DNA from: an uncultured Opitutaceae bacterium
Lineage (GTDB): Bacteria > Verrucomicrobiota > Verrucomicrobiia > Opitutales > Opitutaceae
NCBI GenBank assembly: GCA_903891325.1
Contig: CAITEC010000118.1
Coordinates: forward strand, 1 to 64,000
Direction of reading: 5' to 3'
Length of the DNA stretch: 64,000 nt
Part shown: positions 8,756 through 16,645 of the stretch, piece after piece
Layout of the letters: each line of letters begins with the position of its first letter
Numbering within the stretch: position 1 is the stretch's first letter
Translations under genes and position numbers: made by a program
The notes under the pieces: model-generated
The model's database searches: none
What the model saw: the letters and a program-made list of their open reading frames with translations, nothing else
What the model was told of the DNA's origin: nothing

Positions 8756-9172
8756 ATGCAAAGAACCCTGATTATCTTTAAGCCCGATTGCATGGGCAAG
8801 AGGCACGTCGGCAATGTCCTCGACCGCTTTGAGCGCGCGGGTTTCTCCATCATTGCCGCCAAGCTGACCCGGCTGACCCCCGCGATCCTCCGCGATCACT
8901 ACGCGCATGTCGCCGACAAGCCCTTTTACCCTGAAATCGAGCGATTTATGGGTTCGGCTCCGGTCATCGTGATGGCGCTCCAGGGCGACGGCATCGTGCA
9001 GAAGGTGCGCGACCTGCTCGGGCCCACCGACTCGCGGAAGGCGCCCAAGGGGACGATTCGCGGCGACTACGGCACGGACATGATGACCAACGTCGTCCAC
9101 GCCTCCGATTCCGACGAGAACGCGAAGAGCGAGATCGCCCGCTTCTTCACGCCCGCCGAAGTCCTCGCCTGA
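8756..9172 (+). CDS. ndk: nucleoside diphosphate kinase
   Basis: Transfers the gamma-phosphate between nucleoside triphosphates through a phosphohistidine. The 138-residue protein starts RTLIIFKPDC and has the catalytic His115 in the motif NVVHASDS, with the nearby GTIRGDYG substrate loop. It lies 36 bp after oleB and may be read from that transcript or from its own promoter; a TATGAT hexamer sits 12 nt before the start. It ends 6 bp from the convergent sialidase gene. It appears to be a housekeeping gene at the operon border rather than part of the Ole module. Confidence 0.96.
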   Translation: MQRTLIIFKPDCMGKRHVGNVLDRFERAGFSIIAAKLTRLTPAILRDHYAHVADKPFYPEIERFMGSAPVIVMALQGDGIVQKVRDLLGPTDSRKAPKGTIRGDYGTDMMTNVVHASDSDENAKSEIARFFTPAEVLA

Positions 9173-9178
9173 AGCGGC

Positions 9179-10495
9179 CTAGCGCAGGTCGGTGCGGGCG
9201 GCCTCGAGCCTGAAGCCCATGGTCTCGCCCTCGTGCTTCCACAGGTTGTTGTCGTAGACAACATAGAGAACCCCGGGGGAAATCTCGCGGACTCCCATGT
9301 AATGGGTGGTCGGCATGCCCGAGCGGAAGCGCACGACGTGGCTCCAGGTGTCGCCCCCGTCGCAGCTGAACGCAAGGTAGTCGCCGTTCTCCGGCGCGCG
9401 CCAGTTCTCCACGTAGCGCCGCCCGGGGATCCGCACGCCGATCGCGCAGACGAGCGTCCCGTTGCCCATCGCGATGAGATCGGGATCGACGACCGCCCCG
9501 GTCATGTCGTCGGGCGCGGCCGGGGCCCCGTTTGCCGGGAAAAGCCCCCGCCACTTGCCCGAGTCCCGGATATCGATCCCCGAAAAACCCTCGGGGACCG
9601 GGCGGCTCCAGGTGGCCCCGCCGTCGTCGGAGCGGGAGCCGTACAGGTCCCGACCGGTGCGCATGAGGCAGATCAGCCGGCCGGCGTGGCGGCCTTCCGG
9701 CACGCGGACGAGGACCGGCTCGCCGAAACCCTCGGTGCCGACCGTGCCATCCGCGGCGACTGTCGAGAGGAGCGCCCAGCTCGCCCCGCGGTCGCGGGAG
9801 CGAAGGACGATCGTGCGCGTCTTCATCATCGAGTGCAGGTAGGTCGCCGGCGTCGTGTCGTCCTTGAACCAGCAGTAGGCCGTCGCGAGAAGATCGCCGC
9901 CGGGCATTTCCAGGATTGAGCGGTGCAGCCGGGCCGCGGAGTGGGGCCGCCCCGCATCGTCGGTGGAACCCGCGAACTTCACGCCGGGGATGTGAAAATC
10001 GACGTTGCGCGGCCCCTCCCAGGTCCGGAAGTCGTCCCGCGAGACCCAGAGTTCGCCGATCCCGTGGCCGGGTTTCCCGGCCGGCACGATGAAGCTGTCG
10101 AGCATCAGGATGGGGCCGTCCGCGCACTGCAGCGCGCCGCCCTCGATGTTGACATCGTCGTGGCCGGGATCGCGGATGAGCCGCCGCCAGGTCGCGCCCC
10201 CGTCGCGCGAGAGGGCCATCCCCAGGAGGATCGGGTAGACGATCTTGCCCTTCGTGTTGAAGGGCTTCTGCCCACCCAGTTGCGCCTGGCAGAGCAGCGT
10301 GCCGCGCGCCGACGCGAAGAGGAAGGGCTGCCGGCACTTGCCGGTCATGACGACGACGGGCGGGTGCATGACCAGGCGCAGCCGCGGGTCGGCGGCGATC
10401 GTGACGAGCCGGTCCCCATCCGAGGGATCGGTCGCCCCGGCGCAGTGCAGCCAGACCAGGGGAAGGAGCAGGAGAAGGCGGACTTTTGGGCTCAT
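9179..10495 (-). CDS. secreted sialidase-like BNR-repeat protein
   Basis: Predicted exported six-bladed propeller of the sialidase (GH33-like) superfamily, 438 residues from the chosen Met. A hydrophobic signal peptide follows it (residues 4-20, LLLLLPLVWLHCAGA). Asp-box repeats of the type S-x-D-x-G-x-T-W are seen at residues 96-103, 233-240, 289-296 and 377-384, with a degenerate one near 151-159. Upstream in-frame codons exist but would bury the signal peptide. The family removes sialic acid or related sugars from glycans, yet many verrucomicrobial members have unassigned substrates. It faces lexA across 104 bp. Confidence 0.8.
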   Translation of the reverse strand: MSPKVRLLLLLPLVWLHCAGATDPSDGDRLVTIAADPRLRLVMHPPVVVMTGKCRQPFLFASARGTLLCQAQLGGQKPFNTKGKIVYPILLGMALSRDGGATWRRLIRDPGHDDVNIEGGALQCADGPILMLDSFIVPAGKPGHGIGELWVSRDDFRTWEGPRNVDFHIPGVKFAGSTDDAGRPHSAARLHRSILEMPGGDLLATAYCWFKDDTTPATYLHSMMKTRTIVLRSRDRGASWALLSTVAADGTVGTEGFGEPVLVRVPEGRHAGRLICLMRTGRDLYGSRSDDGGATWSRPVPEGFSGIDIRDSGKWRGLFPANGAPAAPDDMTGAVVDPDLIAMGNGTLVCAIGVRIPGRRYVENWRAPENGDYLAFSCDGGDTWSHVVRFRSGMPTTHYMGVREISPGVLYVVYDNNLWKHEGETMGFRLEAARTDLR

Positions 10496-10580
10496 GCGGG
10501 GTCTCCCAGTCATGACGCCTCCCGGCGCGGACGCACGGCAAAAGCTCCGGCGGCGGTTTTCCCTTGCCATTCCCGGCACT

Positions 10581-10598
10581 ACTGGTCAATTGACCAGT
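10581..10598. promoter_or_regulatory. candidate LexA operator (perfect 18-bp palindrome)
   Basis: The sequence ACTGGTCAATTGACCAGT is a perfect palindrome that ends one base before the lexA ATG. A possible -35 hexamer TTGCCA (10564-10569) lies 16 bp before TCAATT inside the palindrome. A repressor bound here would cover the -10 region. LexA autoregulates in most bacteria, so an autoregulatory operator is the simplest reading. I make no claim that it matches a published LexA box. Confidence 0.7.
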
Positions 10599-10599
10599 C

Positions 10600-11211
10600 A
10601 TGCTAACCGAACGCCAGCAGGCCGTCCTGGATTTCATCCGGACATCCCAGCAGACGAGGGGGGTGCCGCCCTCGACCCGCGAGATCCAGCGCAAATTCGG
10701 GTTCAAGGCGCAGAACGCGGCCTTCTGCCATCTCCGGGCGCTTGCCGCCAAGGGCATGGTGACCCAGCTCGACGGCCGGACCTGGGGCCTGCGCGTCTCC
10801 GAGGTGCAGTCGCACCTCTTCGACCTGCCCGTCTTCGGATCGATCCCCGCAGGCCTGCCGGCCATGGAGGAACAGACGCCCGATGAGCGGATCGGCGTGG
10901 ATCCGGCCGTCTTCGGGGTCCGCCAGGCGCGCCCGCACCACTTCTGGGCCCTGCGGGTGCGGGGCGACTCGATGATCGACGCGCACATCCTGGATGGCGA
11001 CGTGGTCGCCCTCGAGCGGCGCGAGCCGAGGGCCGGCGACATCATCGCCGCACTGGTCGACGAGACGACGACAACCCTGAAGCGCCTGGTCTACGAGCAG
11101 GGCAGGGCGATCCTCCGCGCCGAGAACCGACGCTATGCCGACATCATCCCGGACCAGCGGCTCGAGTCGCAGGGCGTGGTGGTCGGGGTGATCCGCCGCG
11201 TGGCGGCCTGA
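10600..11211 (+). CDS. lexA: LexA repressor
   Basis: SOS repressor of 203 residues. The winged helix occupies residues 1-65 (LTERQQAVLDFI, then STREIQRKFGF). The self-cleavage bond is Ala84-Gly85 in SIPAGLPA. The serine-lysine dyad is Ser124 (GDSMIDAHI) and Lys161 (TTTLKRLV). All parts needed for RecA-stimulated autocleavage are present. It heads an apparent lexA-imuA-imuB-dnaE2 operon, so the repressor controls its own synthesis and inducible mutagenesis. There is no Shine-Dalgarno sequence because the palindrome abuts the start; translation may be leaderless. Confidence 0.95.
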   Translation: MLTERQQAVLDFIRTSQQTRGVPPSTREIQRKFGFKAQNAAFCHLRALAAKGMVTQLDGRTWGLRVSEVQSHLFDLPVFGSIPAGLPAMEEQTPDERIGVDPAVFGVRQARPHHFWALRVRGDSMIDAHILDGDVVALERREPRAGDIIAALVDETTTTLKRLVYEQGRAILRAENRRYADIIPDQRLESQGVVVGVIRRVAA

Positions 11212-11223
11212 AGATGAGCGCTC

Positions 11224-11877
11224 GTGCCCCACGCCCCGATCAGACTCGACGCGCTGCGCTCGCTGCTTGCCGCCCGCTTCCCGGAAAAATCCCGGGGGCG
11301 CGGAGCCCCCGTGCGCACGGGCGTCGCGGGAATTGACGCGGCGCTGGGCGGCGGGCTGCCCGCGGGCCGGCTGACCGAGCTGGTCTCCCCGGCTGCCAGC
11401 ACGGGGGGCCAGACGGTCCTCACGCGCCTGCTCGTCTCAAGCCGGGCGGCGCGGCAGCGCGTCGCGCTGGTCGATGCGGCCGACGGCTTCGCGCCGGAGG
11501 CGGTGCCCGCCGACGCCCTCCGGCACCTGGTGTGGGTGCGCGCCACGGCGCTCGCCGACGCGCTCGAGGCCGCCGACCTGCTCGTGCGCGACGGCAACTA
11601 CGCGGCGGTGGTCCTCGATCTGCGCGGGGTCCCGGAGCGCCCGCTGCGCCGGATTCCCGCCTCGGGCTGGTACCGGCTCCAGCGCGCCGCCGAGGGAGGC
11701 CCGGCCGCCGTCCTGGTCCAGACGCCCTTCGGGCTCGTGCCCGCGGTGCCCTGGAGGCTCGTCCTGGGCGCACCACGGACCCTTGCCGACGCCGGACTTC
11801 CGCAGGAGGCGATAGCCGCGGGGATCGGGGTGGAGGTTGTCCGCGGCCACGAGAGCGCCCGGGAGCAGGCCGGATGA
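11224..11877 (+). CDS. imuA: ImuA, RecA-like mutasome component
   Basis: RecA/SulA-like protein of 217 residues that partners ImuB and DnaE2 in damage-induced mutagenesis. It begins with GTG, 12 bp after lexA. The N-terminal core carries VRTGVAGIDAALGGGLPAGR, the family's entry to the RecA-like fold. The Walker A lysine found in RecA is not obvious (SPAASTGGQTV), consistent with a degenerate ATPase. Its stop overlaps the imuB start by 4 bp. The length and position make the call secure; the biochemical role of ImuA-type proteins is mainly protein-protein interaction. Confidence 0.85.
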   Translation: MPHAPIRLDALRSLLAARFPEKSRGRGAPVRTGVAGIDAALGGGLPAGRLTELVSPAASTGGQTVLTRLLVSSRAARQRVALVDAADGFAPEAVPADALRHLVWVRATALADALEAADLLVRDGNYAAVVLDLRGVPERPLRRIPASGWYRLQRAAEGGPAAVLVQTPFGLVPAVPWRLVLGAPRTLADAGLPQEAIAAGIGVEVVRGHESAREQAG

Positions 11878-13334
11878 ATTGCCCGGGCTACGCGGTCCTG
11901 CGCGTCGGGGACTTCTCCCTGCGGTCGCTGATCCGGGGCGACGCGGCGCTGGCGGGCCGGCCTGTTGCGATCATCGCCGGGGAGGGAAGGCTGGCCCGCC
12001 TGGCCGAGGTCTCGCCCGAGGCGGCGGGAGCCGAGGTGGGTCTGGCGGCGGGCCTGGCCATGGCCCGCCGCCCGGATATCATCCTGCGGACGCGCGACCC
12101 GGCCGCGGAGGCCGAGGCAAACCGGCTGCTGGTCGCCGCCGCCTTCACGCTCTCCCCGCGCGTCGAATTGACCGCCCCGGGCTGCTGCACGGTGGATCTC
12201 CAGGGCGCCGCCCCCGAGCGCGTCCGCGCGCTGATGGACCGATGCCTGGCCGAGCTGGCGCGGGCCGCGCTGCCGGCCCGGATCGGTGCGGGGGCGACCC
12301 CGCTGCTGGCCGACTACGCGGCCCGCAGGTCGGGCGGCGTCCTCATCGTCGATGACGCCCGGGAATTCCTCCGGCCGCTGCCGCTCGGCTTCGCGGACCC
12401 GCTGCCCGCCCACGCGGCGATTCTCGCTGACTGGGGCCTGGCGACGCTGGGCGAGCTCACGGCCCTGCCGAAGGCGGAGGTGGGCCTGCGACTCGGGGCG
12501 GAGGGCGTCGCCCTGTGGGAGCGGGCGGCGGGTGAAACCCGGCGCGTCCTCCGGCTGGCCGAGCCGGCGCGGACCTTCGTGGCGCAGTGGGCCTACGAGC
12601 CGCCGGTCGAGTCGATCGAGCCGCTTTTTTTCCGGCTGCGGCGGTTTGCGGAGCGGCTGGCCCTCGAGCTCCGCGCCGCCGGCTTCGTGGCGGAAACCCT
12701 CGCCCTGTCGCTCTCGCTCGAGGACGGGACGGAGCACCGCAGGGAATTTCGGCTGCCGGAGCCGGGTGCCGATGTGGACTCGTGGCTGCGCGTCCTGCAG
12801 ACACACCTGGAAAGCGTCCGAACCCCCGCCCGGGTGACCGGCGTCCGCCTGGGAGCCTCGCCGGCGCGGCCCGCGCAACGCCAGGACGGGCTCTTCGACA
12901 CCGGGCTGCGCGACCCGGCCGCCTTCTGGGAAAACCTCGCCCGGCTCTCGGCCCTGGTGGGCGAGGGCCGGGTCGGCACCCCGGCGCCGGCCGATACGCA
13001 CGAGCCGGATGCCTTCACGCTGCAGCGACCGCCGGAGGCCGTGCCGGCGGTGGCCGATCCGCCTGTCCACGGCCCGCGCGGGCTCGCGCTGCGCCGGTTC
13101 CGGCCCCCGCGGCCGGCGCGCGTCCTGTGCTCCGGTGACCGGCCGGTCGGGATCGAGAGCGAGGTCGCGGCCGGCGCGGTGTGCCGGGCGCGCGGACCCT
13201 GGAGGGAATGCGGCCGGTGGTGGGAGCCGGGCGGCTGGGAGGCGGAGATCTGGCACGTCGAATTGGCGGCCGGAGGTCTCTATCAGCTCGCCCGCGGCGC
13301 GGAGGGCTGGCGCGTGGAGGGGGTGCTGGACTGA
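11874..13334 (+). CDS. imuB: ImuB, non-catalytic Y-family polymerase
   Basis: DinB-superfamily protein of 486 residues acting as the scaffold of the ImuA-ImuB-DnaE2 mutasome. The N-terminus (YAVLRVGDFSLRSL) lacks the metal-binding acidic residues of an active Y-family polymerase, so it should not polymerise. A beta-clamp-binding motif QDGLF is visible at residues 337-341, in the linker after the little-finger region. This fits the known need of ImuB to bring DnaE2 to the sliding clamp. The stop and the dnaE2 start share one base (TGATG), showing tight translational coupling. Confidence 0.9.
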   Translation: MNCPGYAVLRVGDFSLRSLIRGDAALAGRPVAIIAGEGRLARLAEVSPEAAGAEVGLAAGLAMARRPDIILRTRDPAAEAEANRLLVAAAFTLSPRVELTAPGCCTVDLQGAAPERVRALMDRCLAELARAALPARIGAGATPLLADYAARRSGGVLIVDDAREFLRPLPLGFADPLPAHAAILADWGLATLGELTALPKAEVGLRLGAEGVALWERAAGETRRVLRLAEPARTFVAQWAYEPPVESIEPLFFRLRRFAERLALELRAAGFVAETLALSLSLEDGTEHRREFRLPEPGADVDSWLRVLQTHLESVRTPARVTGVRLGASPARPAQRQDGLFDTGLRDPAAFWENLARLSALVGEGRVGTPAPADTHEPDAFTLQRPPEAVPAVADPPVHGPRGLALRRFRPPRPARVLCSGDRPVGIESEVAAGAVCRARGPWRECGRWWEPGGWEAEIWHVELAAGGLYQLARGAEGWRVEGVLD

Positions 13335-16300
13335 TGGCCTACGCCGAGCTCCATGCGCGCAGCGCGTTCTCCTTCCTGCGCGGCGCCTCGCTCCCCGAGG
13401 CGCTCGCCGCGGAGGCCGCCCGCCTGGGCCTGGCGGCGATCGCGCTGTGCGACCGCGACGGGGTCTACGGCGCCGTGCGGCTTTACATGGCCGCGAGGCA
13501 GACCGGGCTGCGGCCGCTCGTCGGCTGCGAGCTCACGATGGAGGACGGGAGCGTTCTCCCCGTCCTGGTGGCCTCCAGGGGAGGCTACCAGCGGCTGTGC
13601 GCGCTGCTGACCGCCGCCAACCTGCGGGCCGCGAAGGGCGAGGGCCGCGTCCGCTGGGGCGAACTGGCGGAGGATACCGGCGGGCTGATCGCGCTCACCG
13701 GGGACGAGGAGGGCCCCGTCCGCCGGGCATGGCGCGAGCGCGGGGCAGGCGCCGCCGCCGACGCGGGGCGGAGGCTGGCGGCCCTCTTCGGGGCCGACCG
13801 GCTCTACGTCGAATTGCAGCGCCACCTGCTCCCTGGGGAGGACGCCGGCAACGAGTTTCTCGTCGACTGGGCGCGGGCGGCCCGCATTCCGATCCTGGCG
13901 ACCGGCGGGGCCGTGCAGGCCTCGCCCGCCGACAGCGGCGTCCTCGATGTCTTCACCTGCCTGCGGCACCGCACGACGCTCGATGCCGCCGGCCGCCGGC
14001 TCTCGCGCAACCGCGAGCGCCACCTGAAGGACGGCCGGGCGATGGCCGCGCTGTTTGCAGACCTGCCGGAGGCCGTTGAGAACGCGGGCCGGCTGGCGGA
14101 GCGCCTGCAGTTCACGCTCGCGGACTTCGGCTACCGCTTCCCGGACTTTTCCGTCCCCGCCGGACAGACCCAGGAGTCGCACCTGCGGGCGATGACGCGC
14201 CTGGGGGCGGAGCGGCGCTACGGCACGGTGAGCGGGGCGGTCCATCGGCAGCTCGAGCGCGAGCTGGAGCTGATTTCCCGGCTGGGATTTGCGGGATATT
14301 TCCTGATCGTCTGGGACCTGTGCGAGTTTGCCCGCAGGAAGGGGATCCTTGTCCAGGGGAGGGGAAGCGCGGCGAACAGCGCGGTGTGCTATTCGCTGGG
14401 GATAACCGCCGTGGACCCGATCGGCGCCAAGCTGCTCTTCGAGCGCTTCCTCAGCGAGGGGCGCACCGACTGGCCCGACATCGACCTGGACCTGCCCAGT
14501 GCGGCGCGGCGCGAGGAGGTCATCCAGGAGGTGTACCGGCTCTACGGGCGGGAGGGGGCGGCGATGACCGCCAACGTGATCACCTTCAAGGGGCGCAGCA
14601 CGCTGCGCGAGGTGGGCGGGGTCTTCGGCGTGCCGCCGGATGTCATCGGCCGGTTTTCCAGCCTCTTCCACGGGGGGGACTTTCCCCAGACCCTCGAGCT
14701 CAGGGAGCAGCTGGGGATGGCCGGGCTCGGCGCCTCCCACCCGCGGCTTCCGGCGCTGCTGGAGACCTGCCGGCGGGTCCACGGGCTGCCCCGGTACCTC
14801 GGCCAGCACTCCGGGGGCATGGTCCTGAGCGCCGGGCGCCTCTCTCAGTTCGTGCCCCTTGAGAATGCGCGGATGCCGGGCCGCTCCGTCCTGCAGTGGG
14901 ACAAGAGCGACTGCGAGGACATGGGGATGGTGAAGATCGACCTGCTCGGGCTGGGGATGATGGCGGTCCTCCAGGACTGCCTGGAAATCTGCGGAAAGCG
15001 GGGCAGGCCGGTGGACCTCGCGCGGCTGCCCAAGGACGACCCGGCGGCCTTCGCGATGATCCGCGAGGCGGACACGGTGGGGATGTTCCAGATCGAGAGC
15101 CGGGCGCAGATAGCGACCCTGCCGCGGATGAAGCCGGAGACCTTCTACGACCTGGTCGTGGAGGTCGCGATCATCCGGCCGGGGCCGATCCACGGGGACG
15201 CGGTCAATCCCTACCTGGAGCGGCGCGCCGGGCGCCAGCCGGTGACCTACCCCGACGAGCGTTCACGGCCGATCCTTGAACGCACGCTCGGGATCATCCT
15301 CTTCCAGGAACAGGTCCTCTCGCTGGCGATGGTGCTGGGTGGATTCACCGCCGCGGAGGCCGACGAGTTCCGCAGGGCGATCGGCTTCACCCGCTCCCCC
15401 GAGCGGATCGAGCGGGTCAAGGTGAAGTTCGCCGCGGCCCTGCGGCGAAACGGGGTGGGCGAGGCGGCGGCGGAGAGCATCCTGAAGTCGATCGCCTCCT
15501 TCGCCCTCTACGGGTTCCCCGAGAGCCACGCGATCAGCTTTGCCCTGATCGCCTACGCAAGCGCCTGGCTGAAGGCGCACCGGGCCGCGGAATTCTACGC
15601 CTCGCTGCTCAACTGCCAGCCGATGGGCTTTTACTCGCCGGCGACGCTCGTGCAGGACGCCCGGCGGCACGGGATGAAAATACTCCCGGCCTGCGTCCTG
15701 CACTCTGACGCGGCGTGCCGGGTGGATGGCGACGAGGTGATCCGGCTGGGCCTGGGCTCGATCCGGGGGATCCGGGCCGGCGCGATCCGCGGGCTGCTGG
15801 CGGCCCGGGCCGGGCGATCCTTTGAGTCCCTGGGAGACTTCCTGCGGCGGACGGAGTTCAGCGCCGCGGAGCTGCGCTCCCTGGCGGGAGCCGGGGCGCT
15901 CAACGGGCTGGCCGGGCACCGAAGGGCAGCGCTCTGGGGAGTCGAGGCCGTGCAGGGCGGCGACGAGCTCTTCCGATGGGCGGCGGCGGAGGATCCGGGA
16001 GGGCCGGCGCCGCTTGCGATGATGAGCCCCCTGGAGCGCCTGCAGGCCGACTACCGCCACACCGCGCTCACGACGGGGCCCCACCCGATGCGGCTCCTGC
16101 GGGAGAAGCTGCCGGGGCTTTGCCCGGCGGGAAAGCTGGGGGAGGGGCGCACGGGGCGGCGCGTGTCGATCGGGGGCGCGGTCATCACCCGGCAGAGGCC
16201 CGGGACGGCGAAGGGGGTCTGCTTCATCACGCTGGAGGACGAGACCGGGTTCGCCAACGCGATCGTCTGGCCCGCGCTCTTCGAGAAGGCGCGCCTGGTG

Positions 16301-16435
16301 ATCAGCATGGAGCCCGCGCTCGTGATCACCGGGAAGCTGCAGAACGAGGAGGGGGTGATCCATGTGATAGCGGAGCGGATCGAGCCGCTGCCTGCGATCG
16401 GGTTGCCGGAACAGGCGTCGCACGACTTTCATTAG
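13334..16435 (+). CDS. dnaE2: error-prone DNA polymerase III alpha subunit DnaE2
   Basis: C-family polymerase of 1033 residues, the size expected for DnaE2 rather than replicative DnaE1. The N-terminal PHP domain begins AELHARSAFSFLRGAS. The catalytic aspartates are in DWPDIDLDLPS, preceded by the QGRGSAANSAVCYSLGI palm motif. The fingers and clamp region follow, and an OB-fold lies at the C-terminus (KGVCFITLEDETGFANAI). The start overlaps imuB. In this cassette the enzyme extends past lesions during the SOS response, at a cost in fidelity. Confidence 0.95.
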   Translation: MAYAELHARSAFSFLRGASLPEALAAEAARLGLAAIALCDRDGVYGAVRLYMAARQTGLRPLVGCELTMEDGSVLPVLVASRGGYQRLCALLTAANLRAAKGEGRVRWGELAEDTGGLIALTGDEEGPVRRAWRERGAGAAADAGRRLAALFGADRLYVELQRHLLPGEDAGNEFLVDWARAARIPILATGGAVQASPADSGVLDVFTCLRHRTTLDAAGRRLSRNRERHLKDGRAMAALFADLPEAVENAGRLAERLQFTLADFGYRFPDFSVPAGQTQESHLRAMTRLGAERRYGTVSGAVHRQLERELELISRLGFAGYFLIVWDLCEFARRKGILVQGRGSAANSAVCYSLGITAVDPIGAKLLFERFLSEGRTDWPDIDLDLPSAARREEVIQEVYRLYGREGAAMTANVITFKGRSTLREVGGVFGVPPDVIGRFSSLFHGGDFPQTLELREQLGMAGLGASHPRLPALLETCRRVHGLPRYLGQHSGGMVLSAGRLSQFVPLENARMPGRSVLQWDKSDCEDMGMVKIDLLGLGMMAVLQDCLEICGKRGRPVDLARLPKDDPAAFAMIREADTVGMFQIESRAQIATLPRMKPETFYDLVVEVAIIRPGPIHGDAVNPYLERRAGRQPVTYPDERSRPILERTLGIILFQEQVLSLAMVLGGFTAAEADEFRRAIGFTRSPERIERVKVKFAAALRRNGVGEAAAESILKSIASFALYGFPESHAISFALIAYASAWLKAHRAAEFYASLLNCQPMGFYSPATLVQDARRHGMKILPACVLHSDAACRVDGDEVIRLGLGSIRGIRAGAIRGLLAARAGRSFESLGDFLRRTEFSAAELRSLAGAGALNGLAGHRRAALWGVEAVQGGDELFRWAAAEDPGGPAPLAMMSPLERLQADYRHTALTTGPHPMRLLREKLPGLCPAGKLGEGRTGRRVSIGGAVITRQRPGTAKGVCFITLEDETGFANAIVWPALFEKARLVISMEPALVITGKLQNEEGVIHVIAERIEPLPAIGLPEQASHDFH

Positions 16436-16484
16436 CGGGTCAATCAGCCGACACGGTAAATTCTTATGCGATTTCAGGATTGAG

Positions 16485-16557
16485 GGTGGAGCGCGATCTC
16501 CGAGCGCGCTGTGCGGCAATAGTCCCAAACCAGCGTGCCCGGAGGTCCCGCTCCACC
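16485..16557. repeat. 73-bp palindromic repeat, copy 1
   Basis: Long imperfect hairpin downstream of dnaE2. Arms 16485-16510 and 16532-16557 pair over 26 positions with one C-C mismatch and three G-U type differences. A second copy lies at 40270-40341. The arms of the two copies are identical base for base; only the 20/21-nt loop differs. It may act as a dnaE2 terminator, but the dispersed copy indicates a repeat element. The rest of the 210-bp gap (16436-16645) shows nothing else that I recognise. Confidence 0.85.
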
Positions 16558-16645
16558 TTCAAACATACACACTGCTGCTTTTAGCTAGGATTGTGATTGC
16601 TGTGGCGGTCCCACTCAATTTGTTCGAACTTTCCACCTAATCACC

